From positions 372,001 to 436,000 of the forward strand of contig NZ_JAHVHT010000003.1 of assembly GCF_019802125.1 (NCBI RefSeq): a stretch of DNA of 64,000 nt. Direction: 5' to 3'. Made by a program: the position numbers and the translations under genes. How positions within the stretch are numbered: position 1 is the first letter of the stretch; each line of letters begins with the position of its first letter. Shown one piece after another: positions 43,631-52,031 of this stretch. Source of the DNA: Tateyamaria omphalii. Its GTDB lineage: Bacteria; Pseudomonadota; Alphaproteobacteria; Rhodobacterales; Rhodobacteraceae. The notes below the pieces were generated by a model, which was not told the origin of the DNA, ran no database searches, and worked only from the letters and a program-made list of their open reading frames with translations.

Positions 43631-44302
43631 ATGTGCGGACGTTTCTCTATCTCTCTCGCGCCCGACGACATGTCGGAACTGTTTGCTGCCGTGGCGGCGA
43701 ACGACATGCCGGACGTGCCCAACTACAATGTTTGCCCCACCGATGCAGTGCACACCGTTACCACCCAGCGCGGTCAAAGATGGCTGGCGCCCATGCGCTG
43801 GGGGTTTATCCCGCATTGGTACAAGTCACCGACGGATGGCCCGCTGCTGATCAACGCGCGGGCCGAGACGATTGCCGACAAACCCGCCTTTCGAATGGCG
43901 TGCCGCGAACGGCGGGCGGTGATCGTGGCCTCTGGCTTCTATGAATGGACGCGGGAGGGGGAAACGCGGCTGCCCTGGTACATCACGCGCGGCGACGGGG
44001 CGCCGCTGGCCTTTGCGGCGGTCTGGCAGGACTGGCATACCCCCGGTGCGCCTGAGACGCGGCAACGCACGGCCGCCATTGTCACCACAGCGGCCAACGC
44101 GCCCATGTCAGCGATCCACCACCGCATGCCGGTGATCCTGGAACCCGACGACATCGCATTGTGGTTGGGCGAACAGGGCAAAGGGGCCGCCACGCTGATG
44201 CGGGCCGCCCCGGACGACGCCTTGACCTGGCACCGTGTGTCGAAAGCGGTCAATTCGAACCGGGCATCCGGCCCGGACCTCACCAACCCGTCCGAAGACT
44301 AG
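43631..44302 (+). CDS. SOS-response-associated peptidase (SRAP, YedK/HMCES family)
   Basis: A 223-residue SRAP protein that covalently traps abasic sites in single-stranded DNA. The catalytic Cys2 (MCGRF, exposed after Met removal), N75 in LLINARAET, E105 in SGFYEW and the His in AIHHRMPVIL (H163/H164) are all present. Length normal. Convergent with the cupredoxin-like gene through a shared CTAG stop. Confidence 0.93.
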   Translation: MCGRFSISLAPDDMSELFAAVAANDMPDVPNYNVCPTDAVHTVTTQRGQRWLAPMRWGFIPHWYKSPTDGPLLINARAETIADKPAFRMACRERRAVIVASGFYEWTREGETRLPWYITRGDGAPLAFAAVWQDWHTPGAPETRQRTAAIVTTAANAPMSAIHHRMPVILEPDDIALWLGEQGKGAATLMRAAPDDALTWHRVSKAVNSNRASGPDLTNPSED

Positions 44303-44649
44303 TCGAGCGGCGCTTCGCCAAAGCTCATCCGGCCTTCGACAAGGAACGAGCCATCCTCTTCCGATACCGCGTCGGCATCGTAAAACGTGGTCTGCGTGCC
44401 TTGCTCCATCACCATTGTGAATGATGCCTGATCTGCAATCGGCCCAATCGTCCAACTGCTGTTCTTGGCAATGATATTGTGCTCGGACCCGGTCAGGTTC
44501 GTGAACTTCACCGTATCGCCATCGTCGATATAGAGGATGGACGGGAAATAGGCGTCCGGCAGGATCAGGATCTCGTGTTCGGCGGCAGACACGGCGGTGG
44601 CCGTGGTCAGCGTGGCCATGACGGCCCCAATTTGCATCATGCGCTGCAT
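44299..44649 (-). CDS. Exported cupredoxin-like protein without Cys ligand
   Basis: A 116-residue exported protein. Signal peptide about 1-22 (MMQIGAVMATLTTATAVSA), then a plastocyanin-like beta sandwich: YIDDGDTVKFTNLTGSEHNI has the first His position of type 1 copper proteins, but the C-terminal loop, normally C-x-x-H-x-x-x-M, reads FYDADAVSEEDGSFLVEGRM with no Cys or His. A blue copper site is therefore not expected; it may bind copper differently or serve as a scaffold. Adjacent to SRAP and gcdH without obvious functional link. Confidence 0.6.
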   Translation of the reverse strand: MQRMMQIGAVMATLTTATAVSAAEHEILILPDAYFPSILYIDDGDTVKFTNLTGSEHNIIAKNSSWTIGPIADQASFTMVMEQGTQTTFYDADAVSEEDGSFLVEGRMSFGEAPLD

Positions 44650-44862
44650 GCCAGCACTCCTTTTGCTTCGGCCCCACCCGGAAGACAGAATCGTATATGC
44701 TCTCTATGCGCGTTGATTGCGGCTGAAATGAGGCGGCGCCGCGCCCGTGCCGCGGCAGGTCGTCAGCATTTTGGCTGGTCGGTATCGCTATGCCGCATGG
44801 TCACGGTCGGCCATCGGCATTAGATAGGGGTGCAACACATGCGAACCGTGGTGGAGGACCAG

Positions 44863-46086
44863 ATGAACGTCGAGACGAAAATCCTGAAAGCCAAGGACGC
44901 CCCGGACCTCGGCTCCTTCGACTGGGCCGATCCTCTCCGCCTGTCGGACCAGCTGTCGGAAGACGAACGGATGATCCAGGCCTCCGCCCACGCCTATGCC
45001 CAGGAAAAACTGGCCCCGCGCGTGGTCTCCGCCTTCGCGGACGAGGCGACCGATCCAAGCATCTTCCGCGAGATGGGCGACATGGGCCTGTTGGGCGTGA
45101 CCCTGCCCGAAGAATACGGCGGTCTTGGTGGCTCCTACGTCTCCTACGGCCTCGTCGCGCGCGAGGTCGAGCGGATCGACAGCGGCTACCGGTCGATGAT
45201 GTCGGTGCAATCCTCGCTCGTCATCTACCCGATCTACGCCTACGGCTCGGAAGAGCAGCGCCAGAAATACCTGCCCAAGCTTGCGTCGGGCGAATGGATC
45301 GGCTGTTTCGGCCTGACCGAACCCGATGCAGGCTCCGACCCTGCGGGGATGAAGACCACGGCGAAGAAAACCGACAGCGGCTACGTCCTGAACGGCTCCA
45401 AGATGTGGATTTCAAACGCGCCCATCGCGGATGTCTTCGTGGTCTGGGCCAAGTCCGAGGCCCACGGCGGCAAGATCCGCGGCTTCGTTCTGGAAAAGGG
45501 GATGAAGGGCCTGTCCGCGCCCAAGATCGAAAACAAGCTGTCCCTGCGCGCCTCCATCACGGGTGAGATCGTGATGGATGGGGTTGAAGTGGGCGAAGAC
45601 GCGCTTCTGCCCGACGTGCAGGGGCTCAAGGGGCCCTTCGGCTGCCTGAACCGCGCCCGCTACGGCATTTCCTGGGGTGCGATGGGGGCCGCCGAGTTCT
45701 GCTGGCATGCCGCCCGCCAATACGGGCTCGACCGCAAGCAATTCGGCAAGCCGCTGGCCCAGACGCAGCTTTTCCAGAAAAAACTGGCCGACATGCAGAC
45801 CGAGATCACGCTGGGCCTGCAGGCGTCCTTGCAGGTGGGGCGGCTGATGGATGCGGCACAGGCCGCGCCCGAGATGATCTCCATCGTCAAACGCAACAAT
45901 TGCGGGAAGGCGCTGGATATCGCGCGCGCCGCCCGCGACATGCATGGCGGCAACGGGATCTCGGGCGAGTTCCAGGTCATGCGCCATATGGTGAACCTGG
46001 AGACGGTGAACACCTATGAGGGCACCCATGACGTGCATGCCCTGATCCTCGGGCGCGCGCAAACCGGGCTGCAGGCGTTTTTCTGA
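44863..46086 (+). CDS. gcdH: Glutaryl-CoA dehydrogenase
   Basis: A 407-residue acyl-CoA dehydrogenase of the glutaryl-CoA class, which oxidises and decarboxylates glutaryl-CoA to crotonyl-CoA in lysine, tryptophan and aromatic breakdown. [19 protein letters not shown] near the start, [74 protein letters not shown] and [18 protein letters not shown] (catalytic Glu) are the GcdH pattern. ATG 44863 is set by GGAGG five bases upstream; the 11-residue extension to 44830 is not needed. Confidence 0.92.
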   Translation: MNVETKILKAKDAPDLGSFDWADPLRLSDQLSEDERMIQASAHAYAQEKLAPRVVSAFADEATDPSIFREMGDMGLLGVTLPEEYGGLGGSYVSYGLVAREVERIDSGYRSMMSVQSSLVIYPIYAYGSEEQRQKYLPKLASGEWIGCFGLTEPDAGSDPAGMKTTAKKTDSGYVLNGSKMWISNAPIADVFVVWAKSEAHGGKIRGFVLEKGMKGLSAPKIENKLSLRASITGEIVMDGVEVGEDALLPDVQGLKGPFGCLNRARYGISWGAMGAAEFCWHAARQYGLDRKQFGKPLAQTQLFQKKLADMQTEITLGLQASLQVGRLMDAAQAAPEMISIVKRNNCGKALDIARAARDMHGGNGISGEFQVMRHMVNLETVNTYEGTHDVHALILGRAQTGLQAFF

Positions 46087-46088
46087 GG

Positions 46089-46147
46089 GTAGGACTGGGG
46101 GTTTCACACCCCCAGACCCCCGTGCGGTTTATTTGGCGAAATGAAGC
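46089..46147 (+). repeat. Intergenic hairpin repeat, family B copy 5
   Basis: CTGGGGG-TTTCACA-CCCCCAG (46095-46115), then ACCCCCGTGCGG and the tail TTTATTTGGCGAAATGAAG. It lies between convergent gcdH and the first NTF2/SnoaL-like gene, and marks the left border of the accessory locus. Confidence 0.65.
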
Positions 46148-47119
46148 CTAGGTGGAATGAGCGCGCGCGATCAGGTCCACGCCCATCTGATGAAACAGGT
46201 CCATGTAATCGAGCATGACCCAGTTCTCCGCAATCTGACCTGCCTCGCACCGATAGAAATCCATCACCCGCAGCGTAAGGTTTTTGCCGGTCGGTTCCAT
46301 GCCCAGGTAAGGGCCGCGATGCGTCATCGTCATCGACGGCCAGCCCGAGATCGCGGCGTAGTTGCCTTGCCCGATCCGCGCGTAGTGATTGCCCCCCTTG
46401 CGGTCCGGAAAGGCGGCGAGGAACGGTGCGCGGTGATCTTTCACAAACCCTGCCCAGCGGTGGTTTGACCCGATGCCGCCGGGCCCGTACCACAGCATGT
46501 CATCGGCCCAGTATCCGCCCTCTCCGGTCTGTCCCTTGGAGGTGCCGGTCTCGGGGTCGTAGACATGCAGATCGCCCAGCATCGCCTCGATCAGATCAAG
46601 GCTGGCTTCGCCGTCACCCGCAGGCAGGATGCCATCATGGGTCGCTGGCCCCGGAAACAGCATCTCTGTGCCCAAGAGCCCGCCGAAAGGATCGCGCCCG
46701 GCCTGCCGCATCAGGTCCGGCAGGTCGAGGATGATCCGCGCCTCGATGATCCGGCCATTCTCGACCTGGTAGAATTCGCCCGACCGCAGAAAGGCCAGCC
46801 GATTCGACGGCACGATGTTCCACAAAGGGGCCGCAAAGGTGCCCACATAGTGCGTGAACGTCGCGATCCATGTCCCGCCAACCTCCCGCCGGTTCGCGCC
46901 CGTGATGAAAATTTCATCGCGGCGCCGGCCATGCGGCAGTGCAGCACGCAATGGTCCATAAACCTCGGTCCAGGCATCGCCTGGCACATTCGCGGGATGC
47001 GAGAAATAAAAGGCGCAATCGCGTGCAAAGCAGGTTTCAAAAGCGCGCCGCGCTGCAGCATCATCATCTGCCCAAAGCGCATGCAAGGCTGCCCTCAATG
47101 CAGGAATATCGGAGGTCAT
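46148..47119 (-). CDS. Tandem NTF2/SnoaL-like protein 1
   Basis: A 323-residue protein built of two NTF2-like (SnoaL/ester-cyclase type) alpha+beta cone domains, about 1-150 and 170-323. The second has MLWYGPGGIGSNHRWAGFV, DRKGGNHYARIGQGNYAAI, and the end IAENWVMLDYMDLFHQMG; the proteins at 53904 and 54905 share these blocks. NTF2-like folds host small-molecule cyclases, isomerases, hydrolases and binding proteins, so no reaction is assigned. It is divergent from the transporter operon and shares the palindromic operator at 47139-47158; GGAGG precedes ATG 47119. Confidence 0.75.
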   Translation of the reverse strand: MTSDIPALRAALHALWADDDAAARRAFETCFARDCAFYFSHPANVPGDAWTEVYGPLRAALPHGRRRDEIFITGANRREVGGTWIATFTHYVGTFAAPLWNIVPSNRLAFLRSGEFYQVENGRIIEARIILDLPDLMRQAGRDPFGGLLGTEMLFPGPATHDGILPAGDGEASLDLIEAMLGDLHVYDPETGTSKGQTGEGGYWADDMLWYGPGGIGSNHRWAGFVKDHRAPFLAAFPDRKGGNHYARIGQGNYAAISGWPSMTMTHRGPYLGMEPTGKNLTLRVMDFYRCEAGQIAENWVMLDYMDLFHQMGVDLIARAHST

Positions 47120-47138
47120 TCTGGCTGTCCCGAGATCG

Positions 47139-47158
47139 TTTTGCACACGTGTGCAAAA
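47139..47158. promoter_or_regulatory. Perfect 20-bp LacI-type operator of the accessory locus
   Basis: TTTTGCACACGTGTGCAAAA is a perfect palindrome with central CG. It lies 19 bases before the start of the divergent NTF2-like gene and 65 bases before the transporter ATPase gene, so one bound dimer could repress both directions. The LacI-family gene at 56709-57728 in the same locus is the natural candidate to bind it. I saw no second copy in the window. Confidence 0.7.
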
Positions 47159-47223
47159 AACAGTTGCCAAGTCAAAGCCCGGATGTCTAGCCTATTTCAT
47201 CAACCTATGGGTCGGGGGTCCGG

Positions 47224-48270
47224 ATGGCAGAGATTCAACTGCGCAACATCAACAAGCGGTGGGGTACGTTCGTTGGCGTCGACAATTTCGACCTGACCAT
47301 CGCGGATGAGGAATTCCTGGTGCTGCTTGGTCCCTCGGGCTGCGGCAAGACCACGACGATGCGCATGATCGCGGGGCTGGAGGATGCGACCGAAGGCGAC
47401 ATCATGATCGACGGCAAACGGGTCAATGATCTGGACCCCAAGGACCGCGATGTGGCCATGGTGTTCCAGTCCTACGGCCTTTACCCGCACTTGAACGTCT
47501 ACGAAAACATCCGCTTCCCGCTGAAGGTCCGCAAGGTGGACCCAGCCACCCATGACGAGCGCGTGCGTCGTGCCAGCGCCATGGTGGAACTGGACGATTT
47601 CTTGCATCGCAAGCCTGCCGAACTGTCAGGCGGTCAGCGTCAGCGTGTGGCCCTTGCCCGTGCTATTGTCCGCGAACCCAACGTGTTCCTGATGGACGAG
47701 CCGCTGTCGAACCTCGACGCCAAGCTGCGCGTCTCGACCCGTGCGCAGATCAAGAACTTGAGCCACGAGTTGAAGGTCACAACGGTTTACGTGACCCACG
47801 ACCAGATCGAGGCGATGACACTCGCCGACCGCGTCGTCGTGATGAAACAGGGCAAGGTCCAACAGGTTGGAACGCCAACAGAAATCTACGACCGGCCTGC
47901 CAATACCTTTGTCGCCAGCTTTATCGGTTCACCGGCGATGAACCTGATGGATGGCACCATGTCCGGCGGCACCTTCACCGGCGACAGCGTGTCGATCAGC
48001 GGCCTGACGGCACCCGATGGACCCGCCACGCTAGGCTTCCGGGCCGAAGACGCCGCCTTGGCCGATGCGGACGGCCAGATCACGGCGCCCATCTACACCA
48101 TCGAGCTTCTGGGCGACGCCACCATGCTCACCGTCCGCGCCGGCGGGCAACTGGTGTCGATCAAGGCACACAAGGAATTCCGGGCCGAGATCGGCGACAG
48201 CGTCTCCTTCTCGGTCCCTGCGGGCATCTGCCACGCATTCGATTCCTCTTCCGGCGAACGTCTCGCCTGA
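47224..48270 (+). CDS. ABC transporter ATP-binding protein (UgpC/MalK type)
   Basis: A 348-residue ATPase of the carbohydrate-uptake CUT1 family. Walker A GPSGCGKTT at 36-44, Q-loop VFQSYGLYPHL about 80-90, signature LSGGQ at 134-138, Walker B VFLMDEP at 154-160, switch His in YVTHDQIEAMT, then a C-terminal regulatory OB-type domain (about 235-348) as in MalK/UgpC. It powers the two permeases encoded downstream from the cytoplasmic face. First gene after the LacI-type operator. Confidence 0.93.
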   Translation: MAEIQLRNINKRWGTFVGVDNFDLTIADEEFLVLLGPSGCGKTTTMRMIAGLEDATEGDIMIDGKRVNDLDPKDRDVAMVFQSYGLYPHLNVYENIRFPLKVRKVDPATHDERVRRASAMVELDDFLHRKPAELSGGQRQRVALARAIVREPNVFLMDEPLSNLDAKLRVSTRAQIKNLSHELKVTTVYVTHDQIEAMTLADRVVVMKQGKVQQVGTPTEIYDRPANTFVASFIGSPAMNLMDGTMSGGTFTGDSVSISGLTAPDGPATLGFRAEDAALADADGQITAPIYTIELLGDATMLTVRAGGQLVSIKAHKEFRAEIGDSVSFSVPAGICHAFDSSSGERLA

Positions 48271-48310
48271 GGAAACCGGCCGCACGGGGATACCCGTGGG
48301 CCCAACACCG

Positions 48311-48339
48311 GCCAGTGCAGGCTTGCAAGATGCACTGGC
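48311..48339. promoter_or_regulatory. Intercistronic hairpin before the binding-protein gene
   Basis: GCCAGTGCA (48311-48319) pairs perfectly with TGCACTGGC (48331-48339) around an 11-base loop; a smaller stem CACGGG-GATA-CCCGTG is at 48283-48298. Such hairpins between ATPase and binding-protein genes commonly protect or process the mRNA so that the binding protein is made in excess. Confidence 0.5.
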
Positions 48340-48364
48340 GCAAAACGCAACAGGGAGTTTGCAC

Positions 48365-49585
48365 ATGTATCTGAAAAAACTGGCACTCGCGGGCGCCGTC
48401 TCGCTTTTGGGCAGCACGGCATTTGCCGCGTGTTCCTACGAAAACGAGGTGCCACTGAAGTCGCTGACCGCGGGCTTTGAAGCATGGAAGGCCGTCACCG
48501 ACGCCATGGCTGAGTGCGGTAATTTCCAGGCCGAGTTGGACCAGGAGTTCCGCACCAAGCAGCCCGCCGCGTTCGAGGCGAACCCGTCGCTCTACCAGAT
48601 CGGTGGTGTGTCGAACGGTACTATCACACCGCTGCTGAACGCAGGCACGATCCGTCCGCTGGATGATCTCGTTGAAAAATACGGCCAGAACCTGTCGCCC
48701 AACCAGCTGATCCGGGTGGATGGCAAGATCATGGCCGTCGCCATGATGGTGAACACGCAGCACCTGATGTACCGCAGCGACATTCTGGCCGATCTGGGCA
48801 TTGAGACCCCCACCACATGGGACGAAGTCTTTGCCGCCGCCGAGAAGATCGAAGAGGCTGGCGTCGTCGACCACGCCATCGGTGCGACCATGAAGTCCGG
48901 CTGGAACCTCGCCCAGGAATTCGTGAACATGTATCCCGGCTTCGGCGGCGCATTCTTTAATGCCGACAACACCACTGCCGTGAATTCCGAAGCAGGGATG
49001 AAAGCGCTCGACACCATGAAGCGGACGCTGGACTTCACCGACCCGGAAGTTCTGGTCAGCGACTCCACTTACGTGCAGCAGCAGTTCCAGCAGGGCAAGA
49101 TCGCCATGGCGAACCTGTGGGCCAGCCGCGCGGGCGCGATGAACGACGAAAGCGAGAGCACTGTCGTGGGCAAGGTTTCGATGGCCGCAGCCCCCATGGC
49201 GATGGACGGTGGTGCACCGGCCACCACGCTCTGGTGGGACGGTATCGTGATTGCGGCAAACATCACGGACGAAGAAGCGGATGCCGCCTTCCGTCTGGCG
49301 ATGGAAGGTCTGGATACCGAGATGGTGCAGGGCGCGAACGAGGCAGCGATCTGGCTGGTCAATGGCTATGCGCCAGGCCCGCTGGCCGAAGGTGCGATTG
49401 CAACCGCAACCGCCAATCCGGCACCGCCTGCATACCCGTCGACCACGCAGATGGGTCTGCTGCACACAGCCCTCGGCAATGAACTGCCCGCCTTCCTGAC
49501 AGGCGAGCGTGGTGCAGAGGCGACGCTGGTCGCGGTGACCGAAGCCTACACCACAGCCGCCAAAGAAGCTGGCGTGTTGGAATAA
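48365..49585 (+). CDS. ABC transporter substrate-binding protein (sugar/polyol type)
   Basis: A 406-residue periplasmic binding protein of the CUT1 cluster. Signal peptide YLKKLALAGAVSLLGSTAFA with cleavage near 21-22; later LYQIGGVSNGTITPLLNAGTIRPLDDLVEKYG and AVAMMVNTQHLMYRSDILADLGIETPTTWDEVFAAAEKI are typical of extracellular solute-binding family 1. Ligand not predictable; the class mostly binds sugars, polyols or glycerol-phosphate-like compounds. GGGAG lies eight bases before ATG 48365. Flanked on both sides by stable hairpins, consistent with high expression. Confidence 0.9.
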   Translation: MYLKKLALAGAVSLLGSTAFAACSYENEVPLKSLTAGFEAWKAVTDAMAECGNFQAELDQEFRTKQPAAFEANPSLYQIGGVSNGTITPLLNAGTIRPLDDLVEKYGQNLSPNQLIRVDGKIMAVAMMVNTQHLMYRSDILADLGIETPTTWDEVFAAAEKIEEAGVVDHAIGATMKSGWNLAQEFVNMYPGFGGAFFNADNTTAVNSEAGMKALDTMKRTLDFTDPEVLVSDSTYVQQQFQQGKIAMANLWASRAGAMNDESESTVVGKVSMAAAPMAMDGGAPATTLWWDGIVIAANITDEEADAAFRLAMEGLDTEMVQGANEAAIWLVNGYAPGPLAEGAIATATANPAPPAYPSTTQMGLLHTALGNELPAFLTGERGAEATLVAVTEAYTTAAKEAGVLE

Positions 49586-49592
49586 AACGACT

Positions 49593-49619
49593 GGCTGGCC
49601 GGGGACTTCTCGGCCAGCC
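49593..49619. promoter_or_regulatory. Hairpin after the binding-protein gene
   Basis: GGCTGGCCG (49593-49601) pairs with CGGCCAGCC (49611-49619) around a nine-base loop, eight bases after the binding-protein stop and 18 before the GMC remnant start. No T-run follows, so it is likelier an mRNA stabiliser or partial attenuator (as between malE and malF) than a full terminator. Confidence 0.55.
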
Positions 49620-49637
49620 GTTCACTCTGGGGGACAG

Positions 49638-49784
49638 ATGAAACGCGAGTGCGATCATATCGTTGTGGGCGGTGGCTCTGCTGGATGCGTGGTGGCTGCG
49701 CGTCTTGCCGAACGACCGGGCGCACTCTTTGACTACCTGGCTGCCATATCGCTGCGACCCTGCAATTTGAGGACCAACGCATGA
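49638..49784 (+). pseudogene. N-terminal stub of a GMC oxidoreductase
   Basis: A 48-codon frame starting ATG 49638 with GGGGGA just upstream. Its first 28 residues include HIVVGGGSAGCVVAARLAE, the FAD-binding beta-alpha-beta opening of GMC flavoenzymes (choline dehydrogenase/glucose oxidase family, normally about 530-560 residues). After the sequence RPG the similarity stops abruptly and about 20 unrelated residues follow; the TGA (49782-49784) overlaps the ATG of the permease gene. The catalytic remainder is gone, so no enzyme is made, but the stub keeps a ribosome site and could couple translation into the permease. Confidence 0.7.
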
Positions 49785-50809
49785 AGTTCAAAACCTTTTT
49801 CTGGTTCGTGGCCCCCTCGGTCTTCATGATGCTGCTCTTTATCGCGGCACCGCTCATCTCGGTCTTCATCCAGTCCTTCCAGATCACCCAGCCGGTCATG
49901 CAACAGATCGAGGTCGAGACCTGCACCCCAGGCTTCCTGACCCAGACCTGTGTCACGGAAACCAAAACGGTTCCGGTGATCAATGAAGAGACCGGGCGCA
50001 CGGAAACCACCACGGCGTGGGTGGGCTTTCGCAGCTACCAGAACGTGTTGCAGATGGATAAATTCTGGTCCGCCATCGGGTCCGGCAACTGGGGTGAGAT
50101 CCTGCAGATCGACTTCTGGAAGGCGCTGCGCTTCACGCTGATGTTCACGCTGGTGACACTGCCTTTGGTCATCGGTGTGGGTCTGATGATCGCGCTGGCC
50201 GTGAACAACGCCGCCAAGTCCTTGCGCGGCCCTGTCATCTTTGTCTCGCTTTTGCCCTTCATCATCACGCCCGTGATTGGGTCGCTATCAATCTACTGGC
50301 TCTTCGTGGGCGACGGCATCCTGACGGCCACGCTGGAACGCTGGACGGGCCAGGACATCGCCATGTTCGCGCAGGCCTGGACCATTGAGCTTCTGATGTA
50401 TTTCTACCGCGTCTGGCACGTCGCCCCCTTCGCCTTCGTCATCTTCTACGCGGGCCTCCAGACCGTGAACATGGACACGCTGGAAAGCGCGATCATCGAC
50501 GGCGCCAGCCGCTTTGAACGTTTGCGCTACGTGATCGTACCGCACCTGATGCCACTGATCATCTTCATCGCTTTGATCCACCTGATGGATTGCTACCGCG
50601 TCTTTGACGAGATCATCGGCTTCCGCAGCCAGGCGCATGTCATCTCGCTACAATGGCTGACCTTCGACTTCCTCACACCGGATGACGCGGGCAACCGGGC
50701 GATCAGTCGTGCCGCGGCGTCGGCGATGCTGACCATGGTGGGCATCGTGATCCTGCTGATCCTGCCGCTGCGCCGCACCTGGCGCGACCACAAAGGGGGG
50801 ACACATTAA
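49781..50809 (+). CDS. ABC transporter permease 1 (MalF/UgpA type)
   Basis: A 342-residue inner-membrane permease. First span FFWFVAPSVFMMLLFIAAPLI, then a long periplasmic insertion (about 35-90) with two Cys (ETCTPGFLTQTC) that may be disulfide-bonded, then five more spans. The EAA loop contacting the ATPase is SAIIDGASRFERLRYVIVPHLMPLI (conserved Gly). Overlaps the GMC stub stop by four bases and the next permease start by one. Confidence 0.9.
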   Translation: MKFKTFFWFVAPSVFMMLLFIAAPLISVFIQSFQITQPVMQQIEVETCTPGFLTQTCVTETKTVPVINEETGRTETTTAWVGFRSYQNVLQMDKFWSAIGSGNWGEILQIDFWKALRFTLMFTLVTLPLVIGVGLMIALAVNNAAKSLRGPVIFVSLLPFIITPVIGSLSIYWLFVGDGILTATLERWTGQDIAMFAQAWTIELLMYFYRVWHVAPFAFVIFYAGLQTVNMDTLESAIIDGASRFERLRYVIVPHLMPLIIFIALIHLMDCYRVFDEIIGFRSQAHVISLQWLTFDFLTPDDAGNRAISRAAASAMLTMVGIVILLILPLRRTWRDHKGGTH

Positions 50810-51960
50810 TGTCCAAAGCCACCGCACAGCCGCTGTCGCTCAAGCTTGCATCGGGCGCGTTTCTCGCCTTCTGGTGCCTGATCGCGGCCTTCCCAATCGC
50901 CTGGATCGCGGTGATGAGCGTGAAGTCCCCGCGCGACGCCTTTGATGCGAGCGCTTGGAACGTGATCACTGGTCCAGCCACGCGGGCCGCTGGCAACGGC
51001 CTCAGCTTCCTCGACATCCTGCTGGGGCTGATCGTGCTCTACTTCGCGATCCGCTGGGCCTTTACGAAGCTGCCGAGGTTGGTCGAGCAATTCTCGCCCC
51101 CCGGCTTCATCGTGTTGGGCTGGCTTGTTGGTGCCGCTGTCTACGGTCTGCTATTCGTGCTGATCTTTTTCGGCGCATTACCGGTCATCTTCGGCGCACT
51201 CAACAGCATCGCTGGGCCGCTGGGCACACCGATCCTCGGCCTGACGACGGAACATTACGTGGCGGTCTGGGGCGAAAACCAGTTCTACCGCAACTTCATC
51301 AACTCGATGATCGTGACGGCAGGCGTGGTGACTGTCTCGCTCACGGTCGGCACGCTCGCGGGCTACGGCCTTGCGCGCTCCGGCTCGAACCTCGCCTTCT
51401 GGCTCCTGATCATTGCGCTTGTCTTCCGCGCCCTGCCGCACTCGGTGCTGGTGGCAGGCTACCTGCCTTGGTTCATTAACTCGGCCGAAATCCTGCGCCC
51501 GATCCTCGGGGACCTCAGCCCCACGCTCTACGGCCAGCCCTGGGCGATCATCGCGGTGCTTGTGGCGATCAACCAACCCTTTACCATCTGGATGCTGCGG
51601 TCATTCTTTCAGAACATCCCTAGCGAACTCGACGAAGCTGCACGGGTCGACGGCTGCAGTCACTTTCAGGCCTTCCGCCGCGTGATCATGCCGGTCATGT
51701 GGCCCGGGGTAATCACCACGGGGCTCTTCAGCTTCCTTCTGGGATATAACGACTTCCTGGTCACGGCTCTGCTGCTCGACGCGCAAAACCAGACCATGGT
51801 CCCGGCCATCGCGGGCTACTTCAACCGCGAAACCACCACCACGGATCAGGTCGAGGCGGTGGCAGCCGCGGTCTCCATCACGGCGCCTCTGTTCCTGCTC
51901 GTCATGGTCTTCCAACGCCAGATCGTGTCGGGCCTGACTGCGGGTGCGGTGAAGGGATGA
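50809..51960 (+). CDS. ABC transporter permease 2 (MalG/UgpE type)
   Basis: A 383-residue permease, longer than typical MalG (about 280) because of an insertion of about 90 residues after the first span that adds two more hydrophobic stretches (LDILLGLIVLYFAIRWAF and VLGWLVGAAVYGLLFVLIFF). The core begins around YRNFINSMIVTAGVVTVSLTVG, and the EAA loop is ELDEAARVDGCSHFQAFRRVIMPVMWPG. It should pair with permease 1 to form the membrane channel. Confidence 0.9.
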   Translation: MSKATAQPLSLKLASGAFLAFWCLIAAFPIAWIAVMSVKSPRDAFDASAWNVITGPATRAAGNGLSFLDILLGLIVLYFAIRWAFTKLPRLVEQFSPPGFIVLGWLVGAAVYGLLFVLIFFGALPVIFGALNSIAGPLGTPILGLTTEHYVAVWGENQFYRNFINSMIVTAGVVTVSLTVGTLAGYGLARSGSNLAFWLLIIALVFRALPHSVLVAGYLPWFINSAEILRPILGDLSPTLYGQPWAIIAVLVAINQPFTIWMLRSFFQNIPSELDEAARVDGCSHFQAFRRVIMPVMWPGVITTGLFSFLLGYNDFLVTALLLDAQNQTMVPAIAGYFNRETTTTDQVEAVAAAVSITAPLFLLVMVFQRQIVSGLTAGAVKG

Positions 51961-51970
51961 GACGCTCTTC

Positions 51971-51986
51971 AAGCCCATCTGGGCTT
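51971..51986. promoter_or_regulatory. Small hairpin between permease 2 and the next gene
   Basis: AAGCCCA-TC-TGGGCTT (7-bp stem, 2-base loop) lies 11 bases after the permease stop. It has no proper T-run; it may be a weak attenuator between transport and catabolic genes, or an mRNA 3' protective element. Confidence 0.4.
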
Positions 51987-52031
51987 TCATCGCTGGCCCA
52001 AACGAAGACAGCCCAAAGGGGTGGATGAGAG

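Noticed and set aside
49593-49619. Full transcription terminator inside the transporter operon
   Set aside because: The hairpin is strong but has no T-run, and the permease genes downstream have no other visible promoter, so a stabiliser or partial attenuator is more likely.
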